From Zygnema cylindricum (Eukaryota; Streptophyta; Zygnematophyceae; Zygnematales; Zygnemataceae), in NCBI GenBank assembly GCA_037447655.1, contig JBBHKE010002140.1, forward strand, positions 1 to 64,000: 64,000 nucleotides of DNA, given 5' to 3'. Both the position numbers and the translations under genes were made by a program. This document shows, piece by piece, positions 33,101 to 44,500 of the stretch. The notes beneath the pieces are model-generated. The model made no database searches and had not been told where the DNA came from. It worked only from the letters and a program-made list of their open reading frames with translations. Each line of letters begins with the position of its first letter. The stretch's first letter is position 1.

Positions 33101-34518
33101 GCTATAAAGACTCCCTTTCTAGTGAAAGTATCAAACTCTTTGTCATCTAACACAGACGTAGAGACAAGATTTTTACTCAGCTGAGGAATGTAAAGTACAT
33201 CTGAGAATGTAAGTATAGAAGTCTTACCCTCCACTAAGACTTTCAGATCTACTGATCCCAGTAGATCTGTAGTAACCACTCTCCCATCCCCATGCTCTAT
33301 CTCTACAGTAGGAATCTTTCTTAACTTAGTGAAGAGTTCTTTATCACGACACATATGCATGGATGCACCTGAGTCGATGATCCATCCTTCCTGTGGAGCT
33401 TCCCTGATCGCTCCAAGGGCACACTTCTGCCTCCGAGGAATATCCTTCTCCTCCAGATTATCGTCAAGAAGAAGTTCCCTATCCTCCTCAGAGGACTCGT
33501 CCTCGGTTTCTCCTGACACTTTTGTAACCACAAGTGCCTTTTTCTTCCCTCCAGAAGAACCCCCTCCACGGTTCTCTTGGAGCCTCAGCTCTGTTAGCTT
33601 CACACAATCTGCAATAAAGTGTCCCGGCTTTTTGCAATAATGAGAAAGACCTTTTGGGGGCCTCTGTCCCCCAGAATGATCTCTCTCCCCTCTATAAGGT
33701 TTCTTCGGGTCCTTCCCCCATCGGTCCCCTCCTGCTGTTAGAGCTTGAATAATCTTTCCTCCTCTCCTAATCTCCATTGTGTTTTCCTGCACAAGTATCA
33801 TCTTGACTACTGTGTTCCATTTCCATGAACTATCAGGCATTCCCTGTACTCGGTACACTATGTTTTCGAACTCATCTGGTAATTTCATGATAAGGGTGTT
33901 AACTTTCATTTTCATTGTACCTGTCCACCCGGCACTTTCCATTTCCATATACAAACAAGAAAGATCATTACAGTAATCTAACATGTTTCCTCCTTTGTAA
34001 GTGTAACTCACTAGCTTTTGCTCAGCCAACTGGAGCTCCTAAATAGTTCCTGCTCTATAAATCTCCACCAAACTCATCCACAACTCCTCGGCTTTGTAAA
34101 TGTGAAGATGAGGAGTGGCCAAACCTTGAGTGAGGTGCCTCAGAATGAAGTTCTTGGCAGCCATGTTTACATCCTCCCACATTTGAGTATCGTTCTCCAC
34201 GGTCTTCACGGTCGCCGCTCTCGATACTGTGGCAATAGGAGTGAGGGGTGTCTCCTTCCCTTTCCCCTTTTCGGACACAGTGCTGTCCCCATCATCTGCC
34301 TCCTCTGCTGAGGCAAACGTTGTTGCACGAAACCTTACCCCCCCAAATCGTGGTGGAGTTCTCGAAGGTGGACGTTTCACTTGTCCACTGACGATACACC
34401 AGTATCGTTTTTCACACAAAGCTCCCATCATCATGGCTTCCCAATAGATGAACCCAGATCCATTGAAGGTGGGCACCCTAGAGGGTGAGCCCATAACGTG
34501 CAATTCTGTGTCCTCCAT
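30172..34518 (-). pseudogene. RLC-6 gag-pol polyprotein, nearly complete but broken
   Basis: The frame starts in the LTR (ATG 34518) as M-E-D-T-E-L-H-V-M-G-S-P-S-R. Gag has one in-frame TAG at 34039-34041. The next long frame (34029-31654) holds a degenerate knuckle HYCKKPGHFIADC (first Cys is His), protease IDSGASMHMC, integrase finger WHKRLGHVHFDRL...CSGCAQGK, and catalytic blocks HTDIWGP, SDIGGEY (usual SDNGGEY) and NGVAERLNR. A frameshift near 31690 leads to RT ([20 protein letters not shown]), a stop near 31383, then RT active site YVED instead of YVDD (about 31170). RNase H follows with a TGA replacing the Cys of the C-D-N-Q-A motif (30402-30404), and the normal C-terminus at 30172. Domain order and length fit Ty1/copia. 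Loss of the RT aspartate and four breaks make it non-autonomous. Confidence 0.93.
34484..34498 (-). other. Primer-binding site of RLC-6
   Basis: Minus strand CGTTATGGGCTCACC, 13 of 15 bases of the half-initiator-tRNA site, directly next to the 5' LTR. Confidence 0.7.
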
Positions 34519-35500
34519 TGGACTACAGAATACAGGAAGCCTCTAGATAGTATTTAACTAACCCACTTTAAGCCACGACCACTGCTGCCCAAGAAGGCAA
34601 ACTGACAATTTACTACACCCCTATGGAGCCTGGACTCCCCTGAGTCCATAGCAAAAAGAATCACTGAAAACGGCCAACCAGCCGATAAGTTATGAGTCGG
34701 CAAAAATGCCAAGTTTATACAAACTCTCAAAGAGAGAGAGGTTCCTATCTACTAAAATTCTCTAAGTCCTAAATCCCTCTCACAAACCCTATCTATTGAA
34801 GTACGAACCAATCGGATCACTGTAGAGTACAGAAAAGTACTATGGCCGATGTACTTTCTGTACGGCCCATGTACGGCAATGCCATTAATTGGACGCGTGT
34901 CCACTTTTCACTTGTCCTTATGTTCGCCGGAAATCGTGCGACCAAATGTCATCCCTCCTCGTGGCGCCACGTCACGCCACGTCAATAAACGCCAAAAGTG
35001 ACCATTCCGTGATCTCGGCATTGATGTACGCCGTCGGATCAGATTCGATATTAAATGTCCGCCGTCGAAAACAAATGTCCGATTCATTTGTTTGCGTGCG
35101 AGATAATGTTCGCACTATATAATACTTGGTTCCATGTTCTTTCGTTCGTAATTCCGTTAATCGAATTCATAGACGTAACATTGTTTAAGTAAATATCAAA
35201 CCTAATATATGCTAACGGACTTTTACGACACATTGGTTAGAGCTAACGGCTAAGCCGCGCTCTACCGGTCGGAGGTTCGAGTCCTGTCGGACTCAACCTT
35301 TTGTTGAGAGTGACATAAGTCACTCTTTAGCCCTGCCTGCTTAAGCTAGGACAGCCATGGCTCAGCCACCCTCTCTATCTCTCTGTGACTACGGCAAATA
35401 TGGTGGGAAGAGAGAGGAGGCGGAGGCAGGCTGTCCACCTTTTCTATTTTGTACTAAGTTCAGACCTAGAAAATACCATATAAAAACAACAATTTCAACA
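34499..35500 (-). repeat. 5' LTR of RLC-6
   Basis: Near-identical to 29154-30158. TATA-like box TATAAAC on the minus strand near 34713-34719. Encodes the first seven gag residues at its end. Confidence 0.92.
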
Positions 35501-35505
35501 GTTCG

Positions 35506-36051
35506 TACATTCGAGTTGTTGCCACCGTTGGTTCACATTCGTGTCGAAGGCCAAGATGCCTCATTTCGATAATCGTTTCACTTCGCACTGACGGTCAAGA
35601 TGATTCATTTCGATCATTGTTTCGCCTTGGCATCGACGGTCGAGAGGATTCCTCGCGCGAATGTTTCAATTTCGTCGTCAGCGGAACGTACGGAATGCAT
35701 TGGTACAACAGAAAATGTATGTACGGACTTGCGAAACCCTACACCCAAATACAAAATAGTAGTGAACTACACCGCTAATCGTTTTTAGTGTAAATAGAAA
35801 ATTAGCGTAAACGTTACTTTAGTGTTACTAATGCTAATTTGTGATTTTGTGTCCAAAAATAAAGAATACTAAAGTTTATTTGGCACTTAACGCCAATTTG
35901 TGTGTCGACTTCGTAGGGAACGTTGAGCTGTCATCGATACATTTTCAAGTTGAGGTGTACTATCCTGACAGCTTTCGCCGGAATAAGTACATGTGCGGTT
36001 TGGAAATCGTACGAAAGATGTAAATTAGAGTAAAATAAGCATTATTTTATT
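35506..36051. other. Non-coding region between RLC-6 and hAT-like copy 2
   Basis: Contains an imperfect direct repeat of about 52-55 bp (35549-35635, words such as GATTCATTTCGAT and TTGTTTC) and AT-rich TTAGTG/GCTAA words (35780-35900). No gene is recognised. Confidence 0.45.
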
Positions 36052-36059
36052 CTTTATAT

Positions 36060-36845
36060 CATAGTTCAAAAGTAGGCGTTTTTATGGTAGGCCTTTGGTA
36101 GGCGCACAAAACTCGCGTAGCGTAGGCATATTGTATGTGTGTGCGTTGTGCACATCCCTGTACGAGCGTACGAATCTGACCTATGATGATAGTACAGCGC
36201 AAGCCGCCAAACGGAATTTTTTAGCGAACTGACACAACGTAGGATGACATTGTGCGGGAAAAAAAACCCGGGAAAAAAAAAACCCGCATACGGGCAACCA
36301 AACAAAACCCGGTGGAGAGCGGTGAGAGTACGATGAGAGAGAGTACGGGGAGTTCACAGTTTTTCGGCAAGCGTTTTTGGCTTTTTGTAGCCACCAACGT
36401 GTAGGTTTTGGTAATATTTTGGAAGTGTGGAATTTTTTTTTTTATCGTCCCATACTGCTTGGTTTGTCAATTTGAGGCTTTATTTAGTGTGGCCTTCAAA
36501 ATTGCAGACGCTAATATGACAGATTGTCCTTTCGCAAGTTGTGTTATGGGCTTTTCATGTGATCTTATTAGATCGCTACTTTGATCAACGACCGTCAGAT
36601 CGTTCAAATCTGACGGTTTAAATAAAAAGTCGCTCAAAACTCACAGGAAAAAGATTTTTTTGTCCGATTTTTTTTTCAAATTTAGACATAACGTTTAATT
36701 CTCTATCGATCAATGTGTAACTCAACCCTGTTACTATTTTATTTCATTTTGCGTCCAATACAATATGGGTCTTAAGGGTATATTGTATTTTTTACGTACA
36801 ATAGGCATATTGTATGGGTGTACTTGCACCTACTTTTGAACTATG
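36060..36845. mobile_element. hAT-like non-autonomous element, copy 2 (complete)
   Basis: 786 bp. Terminal inverted repeats CATAGTTCAAAAGTAGG...CCTACTTTTGAACTATG, with perfect 8-bp target duplication CTTTATAT (36052-36059 and 36846-36853). An 8-bp duplication is the hallmark of the hAT superfamily. It contains an (A)n-CCCGG microsatellite at about 36259-36290. No transposase frame. Confidence 0.88.
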
Positions 36846-36853
36846 CTTTATAT

Positions 36854-37146
36854 TTTGTAATGTTCCGCTCTTTCCGACGTCTAATTGGTACAAAAATTTA
36901 ATTTACATGCGAAGCGCACTTAATGTTGTAAAATTGAGATGTCACGACGACGCGATGTATGTAAACGAGCTTCTCGTACATCACACTAATTTCGACGATC
37001 GTAATGTAAAATGGTTAACACTAAATAAATACTTTCCATATTAGCGTTAATTTTATTTTAATGTTAATAACACTCATTTATGATTTTGGGCCGGAAAAAT
37101 CCGCGTCAAAATTAATGTTATTAACAATAATAACGATTAGCGGTGG
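36854..37146. other. AT-rich non-coding stretch
   Basis: Host sequence of hAT-like copy 2, with TTAGCG/TTAAT words like 35780-35900. Nothing else seen. Confidence 0.4.
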
Positions 37147-38072
37147 AGTGTTGTGAATCGGCACGAAATTTTCGCGATAACATCGATAGTGATAGTTATC
37201 GGTTATCAAACGGTAAAGGGTCTCGATATATTTCTCCGAGACCAACAAATTCCTTATTGACGATAATTGGAGAAAATAAAGTACGTTATATAATAGTACT
37301 TTATAATATAATGTATTATATTTTTCACTTTATATAGTTTGGTATGCACGTGTAACAACATGTTTTATATTTTGTGTAACAGAACAAAGGGGGTTCAGTA
37401 CAACGAAATAAACCGTACAATTGTACGAAACGAACCGTAGAATCATTGCCAATAGTTATCGGTAGCGGTGTTATTGGTTCTTTATCGGCGAGAACACCCA
37501 TTTCGATATATCATGCAATTATATCGATTATCGGCAAGCCAAAAAAAGGTACATATCGATTATTGAAAAACAATGCCGATACACAACACTGCAAGTAATT
37601 GTAGTGTCATGTATCGGCATGGTTTTGCATATAATCAATATGTACCTTTTATTGGCTTTTCGATAATCGATCCATTGGCACGATATATCGACACCGGTGT
37701 TATCGCCGATAAAAAACCGATAATATTAGTTTTTCATCATGATAACATCAGTATCGATAACTATCAACAATGATTGTACGGTTCATACCGTACAAATGTA
37801 ACGTTTATCCCCGTCGTACTAAACCGCCGTAATTCCGTTACACATAGCACAGAATTGATTGTTACACATGACATGCCATGTTATATAGGGTGCAAAATAT
37901 AATGCACTATATCATAAATTTCTATTATATAGCATACTATATTTTTTCCACTTATTGCCGATAAGGAATTTGTTGGTCTCAGAGCGATACATCGGGACCC
38001 CTGACCGTTCGATAACCGATAACTGTCGGTATCGGTGTTATCGCGATAAATTTCTTGCCGATACACAACACT
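37147..38072. repeat. 0.93-kb palindrome: two head-to-head TIR elements or a foldback element
   Basis: The whole segment is an imperfect inverted repeat with centre near 37596. AGTGTTGTGAATCGGCA at 37147 pairs with TGCCGATACACAACACT ending at 38072. Next to the centre, GCCGATACACAACACT pairs with AGTGTCATGTATCGGC. Internal blocks also match (for example the ATTCCTTAT/ATAAGGAAT words beside the conserved CCAACAAATTC). Each half thus has the same terminal motif at both of its ends. Confidence 0.8.
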
Positions 38073-38149
38073 ACAAATTAGTATAGCAGCTACCCGTCCT
38101 AATACCTAAATATATACATGGATGTGTCTAACAAGATACGGCATGACAT

Positions 38150-40322
38150 GAGGACTCTGTCCAAAGGAGAACGCGCAAAAAAAGGAGGACTCGCACCAAG
38201 AGGAGGACTCGCACCAAAAAGCGAAATGGCACCAGTAGGAAGACTTGCACCGCGAAGAGACTCACACTAAGACAAAGACTTGCACCAAGAGGAGGACTTA
38301 CACTTAAAGGAGGACTCCCACAAGTAGGTGGACTCGCACCAAGAGGAGGACTCACCCCAAGAAAAGGACTCGCACCAAGAGAAGGTCTTGCACTAGGAGG
38401 AGGACTACCACTATGAGGAGGACTCCAACCAAGAAGCGGATTAGCAACAAAATGAGGAACCGCACTACAGGAATGACTCCCATCAAAAGTTTAACCAAAA
38501 AGAAAACTTGCACAAGATACGGACTCACAACAAGAGTAGGACTCACACCAAGAAGCAAACTTGCACTAAGTAGGATACTCGCACAAAGAGGAGGTCTCGC
38601 ACCAACAGGAGGACTCGCACCGCGAGGAGGACATGCACCCGAAGGAGGACTCCAACCAAGAAACAGACACGCACCAGGAGGAGGACTCGCACGAAGAACC
38701 GGATTGGTACCAAAAACACGATTAACACCAAAAAAAAGACTCGCACTAGGAAGAGGACTCACGCGAAGAGGAGGACTAGCACCAAGAGGAGTACATGCAC
38801 TAGGAGGAGGACTCGCACAAGGAACAGGACATGCACCAAAAAGAGGACTCGCTCCAAGAGGAGGACTTGCACCAAACAAAGGACTCACACCAAGAGGAGG
38901 ACTAGCACCAAGAGGAAGACTCGCACCAAGATGAGGAATAACACCAAGAGGAGAACTGGCACTACCAAGAGGAATCACACCAAGAGGAGGACTGGCATCA
39001 AGAGGACGACTCGCACTAGGAGGATGACCCACAACAATAGGATAACTCACACTAGGAGGAGGACTCGCACAAAGAGGAGGACTCGCACGAGGAATGGGAT
39101 TTGCAGCAAGAGGACTCACACGAAGAGGCGGGCTAGTACAATAAGGAGGACTAGCACTAGGAGGAGGACTTGCACCAGGGGAAGGACCTACACCAGGAGG
39201 AGGACTTGCACGAAGAAAAACACTCGCAATACGAGGAGGACTCCCCACCAGGAGGAGGACTTCCACCAAGAGGAGGACTCGAACCAAAAGTAGGACTCGC
39301 ACAAGAGGAAGACTTGCACCACGAGGAGGAATCGCACTAAGACAAGGACTTGCACCAAGAGGAGGACTTGCGCCAAAAGGATGACTTGCACAAGGAGGAG
39401 GACTTCCACCACGAGGAGGAATGGTACCAAGAGGAATACTAGCACTAGAAAGAGGACTTACACCAGGAAGATGACTCCTACCAAGAAGTGGACCCGCACC
39501 ATGAGGGGGAACCGCACTAGAAGGAGGACTCGCACGAAGAGGGGGACTCGCACCAAAAGGATGTAACGCACCAACAGGACTCGCACCAAAAGGATGTAAC
39601 GCACCAACAGGAGGACTTGCACAACAAGGAGGATTCGCACGAGGAGGACTCGCACCAAGAAGCGAACTTACACCAGAAGGAGGACTCGCTCAAAGAGGAG
39701 GACTCGCACAATGAGGACTCGCACAAGGAAGAGGACACGCACCAAAAGGAGGACTCGCACTAAGAGGAGGACTCGCACTAGGAGGTGGACTCGCACCAAG
39801 AAGCGGACTCGTATCTAGAGGAGGACTCACACCACGACGAGGACTTGCACCAAGAGGAGGACTTGCACCATAAAGTAGACTCGTACCAAGAGGAGGACTC
39901 TCTCCGAAAGAGGACTCACAAAACAAGGACTCGCACCAAAAGGTTGACTCGCATGAGGAAGCGAAAACACCATTTTTTTCAATACCCACCTTTATCTTGG
40001 ACTCCCACTAGGAGGAGGACTCGCATCAAGAAGCGGACTCTCACAAGGAGGACTCGCACCAAGAGGGGGGCTCGAATAGGAGGAGGACTCGCACCAATAA
40101 GAAGCGGACTCGCATCAAGGGGAGGATTCGCACTAGGAGGAGGACTCTCACCAAAAGGAGAACTCGCACTAAGAGGACTTGGACCGAGAGGAGGACTTGC
40201 ACTAAGTAGCGAAGTCTCACTAGGAGAAGGACCCGCACCAAGAAGCGGCCACTGACTACGAGGATTGTCATCAAGTGGAGGACTCGCACTAAGAGGACTC
40301 GCAAAAAGACGACTCCTCACAC
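38150..40322. repeat. 18-bp minisatellite, about 120 units
   Basis: Tandem array of GGAGGACTCGCACCAAGA variants, period 18, about 2.17 kb. Because 18 is divisible by 3 and the unit lacks stops, long frames are open on both strands (Ser/Pro-Leu-Gly repeats on minus, Arg/Gly or Thr/Arg repeats on plus). I read these as by-products, not genes. Units diverge by one to several bases. Confidence 0.92.
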
Positions 40323-40359
40323 TATGGAATTTCTACGTACTGTCACATTTCTAGGTGCC

Positions 40360-40905
40360 CCTTCTCGGCCCTCCCGCCTTTCCAAGATTCGCCTCTTCCG
40401 AGAATCGCCCCATTCTCGAGCCGCACCCCTTCTGGAGCCACACCCGTTTCGTGCAGGCCTCGACCATTCCCGAGCCTCGCCCCCTCCGCACCCCTCGCCT
40501 GTTCCAGAGCCTTGCTAGTTACATAACCTAGCCCCTTTTGGAGCCTCGCCCCTTTCGGTGCCTCGCCCTTTCCGGAGCCTTGTCCCTTCCGTGCCTCGCC
40601 TTTTCTAAAGGCTCGCCCCTTTGAGCCTCGCCCATTCCCTAGCTTTGCCCCTTTTCCAAATCCTCTCCCCTTCCGAAGCCTCTTTCCTTCCAAGTCTCGC
40701 CCCTTGGAGAGCCTCTCCCCTTCTCGAGCCTCCCCCTTTCCCAAGATTTGCCCCTTCCGAAGCCTCCTCCCTTCTCGAGGCTTGCCCTTTCCCTATCCTC
40801 GCTCCTTCCGTCGCCTCACCGCTTTTCGAGCCTTGCCCCTTAGGAGCCTCACCCCTCCCCAAGCCTCGCCTCTTCCGGAGCCTTGCCACTTCGCGAGCCT
40901 CGCCT
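40360..40905. repeat. Second minisatellite, 17-18-bp units, about 30 copies
   Basis: Tandem GAGCCTCGCCCCTTCCG variants with C/T-rich spacers. On the minus strand it translates to Lys-Gly-Arg/Glu-Ala repeats. It lies only 40 bp from the 18-bp array and shares a GCGAG core with it in the same orientation. Confidence 0.85.
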
Positions 40906-41565
40906 CTTATATATCGGTGTGTGTCCTTTGACCTTTGTAAGATTTTGTTCACTTGTCCTTTTGGTACATATGGGTTAACGTAGAGAATGGAAATAAGAAT
41001 CTACCTTCATCCACACTTATTTTGCGAAACATTATATTACCGAATGATTTATGGTTATGTATACAACCAACTTTTTGAGCTCTTTGAAACTGGCATCTAA
41101 TGTCGAGAACATAATTTCAAATTACAAAAGGTTTTTTCATCATCAGAAGTTCAGATGCTATAAGAATTCAACTGTTGCAAGTTTGTGTGCAATGTTAAAT
41201 GCACATGTTTAAGCACGAGACAAAAATATGCAGAATAAAAGGAGAGGTCAGATCGAGCAAAAAATTCCTGCAAATATTTCCAATTGAGAATTATTTCATG
41301 AGTCAACATAATCAACATAACTTGGAGCTGACACTACGCTTTTTTGCTGATAACTATAATACTAAGACATTCTGACCACAACTTCAGATGAGACTATACA
41401 GATTCCGCGGTTTTACATCCAGATTTGTCAGCCTTCGCAATATGAACCATTCTACAAATTAACTAAACCTGTGACTCGTACAACATCGATAAAAGCGAAT
41501 GCTACACAATAATTGAACACTTTGAAGGTCGGCATTATCCTGAATCTCATTACTTCGCTGGGTTT
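40906..41565. other. ATR 3' flank
   Basis: AT-rich sequence between the minisatellite and the ATR stop codon. It likely includes the ATR 3' UTR (minus strand). No poly(A) signal can be singled out with confidence. Confidence 0.5.
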
Positions 41566-44500
41566 TCAAAACCATGGCATCCACCAAATATACATTCTCC
41601 CCAGGTTTTCATGAGCAACTGCCTCGGCTATCAGACGATGCACCTGGCCCTCCACAGACAGCGGCAAGGACGGGGCTGCGCTGACTCCAACCACAATGCC
41701 TTGGAGCCTGGCTTCAATGTTTGCCAATGCCCTCTGCAACACCCCCCATAGCCAGGAACAGCACACCTTCAATGGATTGGCATTGATACTTCGATTTCTT
41801 TCACTCTTGCAAACATCACTTTTAGACAGTGGATCAAACAAACTAGACCCTATCTTGAACAAGGGGAAACAATACACTTCCACCGGTCCTCTTTGTGGTC
41901 ATTGAAGGAAAATCCTGAAGAATAACACTTAAAGTTTTAGGGAAAGTTGGAGAAAGCAAGGCCTCATCTATGAATAACGCAGCCACGCCCGTGCAAGGTT
42001 TGCAACACAAAATCAGAATAAAGTACAAAATAGACCAGGCCAGTCGCTTATTCAGCCTTACCTGAGCATGTGGATTCTGCATTTCAACACCACTTGACTT
42101 GTGATTTTTTGTCCACTCCACAAGGGGGTCATGAATAAACGTTTCCAGGACACTCATTAGCATTTCTCTATGACTACGTAGTACAGAAAGAGTACTTTCA
42201 CAGACACGGGTGAACACTCCTTCGTACCCTGTGATGCCAAGACCATCCACTATATTCTGCGATCCACAAAATCCCTAATCAGAATTGTGTCAAGAGTTGT
42301 TGTCCAGTGCATGAGTTTAGCATCTCATGAATATTCTATCATAAACTTAAATGCCCCACAACTATCTACATTTGGTACCAATATGGAAAAACATGGCCAG
42401 TCGCCCCATCTGGGACAAAGTCAGTTTTCCCCACTGGCCCAAAATGAGCAGCCATTCTGCTGTTTTGCACAAAGAATTTTGATTCACCTGTGTCAGACGA
42501 AAGGGCACGAGCTCCGGCTTCTCTAGAGCCAGACCACGATCAAAAAGGCAGCTGAAGTCCACATGGACACAGTCTCCTGTAGAAGAATCGAAAAGGATAT
42601 TTTCTCCATGGCGGTCCCCCAGGCCCACCATGTGTCCCACCATGGACCATACAGCTGTTGTTCGAGCATAGGCTAGCCGAGCTCGAAACCATGCAGCAGG
42701 TTCCGAGAAGGTGCCGAGAAGCCACTTGTGAAATATGGGAGGGAACTTCGGGAGAAGTTTAGTGCACAACAGCTCGCCTTCACTCATACCCTGTTGCAAG
42801 CTCTGATCATACAACTTTTTCAAGTTGTTGTTGGTTTGCCGATCAAATCGTCCAGCCCCGCGGTACAGCTCCTGTAAGTACAAGCCAAGACAACATTTTA
42901 GGAGGTGTCTCCATTCAGCTGTGTACTTAAGCATACGAATGGAGCCTCTCATTTCACACTCACAAGCATGTGGAGATATTTGACAGCACCACTTAGAACC
43001 TCTCAAAAGGACAGTAAAGAGGGACCCAAATTGGACTGGCCTGTAAGATATGTCGAAGGCCCCTTGTGTTCAGCACCCATTCGATCATTCCACAGTCTTC
43101 CGTGAGAGGAACAACGGAAAAGGTGCGAATGTAAAGCTGCCTGCGACGGCTCGATGCGTCCTTGGACAGAAGTCGGTTGATCACCCCTGTGAACTCCATC
43201 AAGCGTGCATCCTTGCGCAGATCGTCTTTTGGCTTACAGAGGAAAGGGTAAGATCGGCCATCGCTTCCCAAAAGGACCACCTGCAGCAATTATGTCCAGC
43301 AATTGAGCCAACCTTCTGATGCAAAAATGATAGAGGAGAATAAACCTGTGCGATAGGCGAATCCCATGGAAGGATCGAGGCGACAACAATACACTATATC
43401 CTTGAACTGAAAGCATCACAAACCCAGTTCCTGCCTCCCTAGAGTTTTGAACTCAAGCTTTGCCTCCGAGTTTCAGACCATAAAAAAACAGACACAGAAC
43501 AAAAGTGAAAAGGGAAATGTTCCCACTAGGTTGCAGTGTTGAGGAGAAAGGACGAGTCATAATATGTTCCAGAACCATTTGGTAGGGCTGTTGAACACAG
43601 AGTCATACAGAATAATTCCTGCCTCACCTTCTTCGGTTTCTGAAGAGAAGCTAGAACTTCCACTTCATCTTGAATACTAATTATTGTTGCACATCCGCGA
43701 GGAGGAAACGGATTGTGATCTTCTAATCTGGTTACATCTGGAGGCAGGGTTAATGTGAGGGCTCTCTGTACTGGCATGATAACAGGTACTGGCATCATGC
43801 GCTTAAGTTGTCCGAAATCAGTTCCAATGCTCATGTTGCGGCTTTTCTGTTGACCTCCCTGATGGAAGCACAGTTTAATCATATGTTCGATGAACAGAGG
43901 GAACTGCACAAAACAGAGAGACAGTCTAAATACCTTTGGAGGCATCACAGCAAACTGAATGAATCACCAACAACATAAACAAATCTCAAAATTAAAAAAT
44001 GCATGTAGGTGTAAAACAAAACCTTGCTTTTTCATATTTGTGTGCTGACCACAGGATTCCATAAGCACAAACAATACACGAATAAAAAACAGTACCTGGA
44101 TAAACACCTCTCTGTCTGACTCTGTCCTCGCTGCGTTTCTTGCCTTGTTGATAATATCGTTCGCAACAGCCTGTCGAGCAGGCAACGTGGACTTGGAGAC
44201 TCCTGCCATGGTCCACAGCGCCTGCTGCGGATGGGCCACCAGCGCAGTGGCAATGATGACTTTCAGCAGCTGCACTGCCCACGAGCTCTGGTGGCAAATG
44301 CGCGAAACCAGCTGGGGCAAGGCTGTCAGCCACTGATAGGTGGGAAGGTTCTTTGACATGGCGCTTATAATCTCCACCACCTGCCACAACAATTTTCCAC
44401 ATGGCTTAAGAACCGTGAAGGAAGAAGTCGGAAACTGAAAACATATGATCCTCCTTGAAAAACTACAAGCTGCATGATCTAAAAAAAAAATTGAGATGTC

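Larger units (their letters stand above)
29154..35500 (-). mobile_element. RLC-6: young full-length copia element
   Basis: 6347 bp. LTRs at 29154-30158 (1005 bp) and 34499-35500 (1002 bp) differ at about a dozen positions by eye. Target duplication GTTCG (29149-29153 and 35501-35505). Purine tract AAACAAGGGGAG next to 30158. All copia domains are present in order, but with several inactivating changes. Confidence 0.95.

Noticed and set aside
38352-39302. 316-codon minus frame of Ser/Pro-Leu-Gly repeats, and plus-strand Arg-rich frames
   Set aside because: All are translations of an 18-bp tandem repeat with no stop in its unit. Several frames are open at once and no non-repetitive flanking coding exists.
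38150-40905. CRISPR array
   Set aside because: The tandem arrays have no unique spacers of constant length, no cas genes are present, and the context is a plant nuclear genome.
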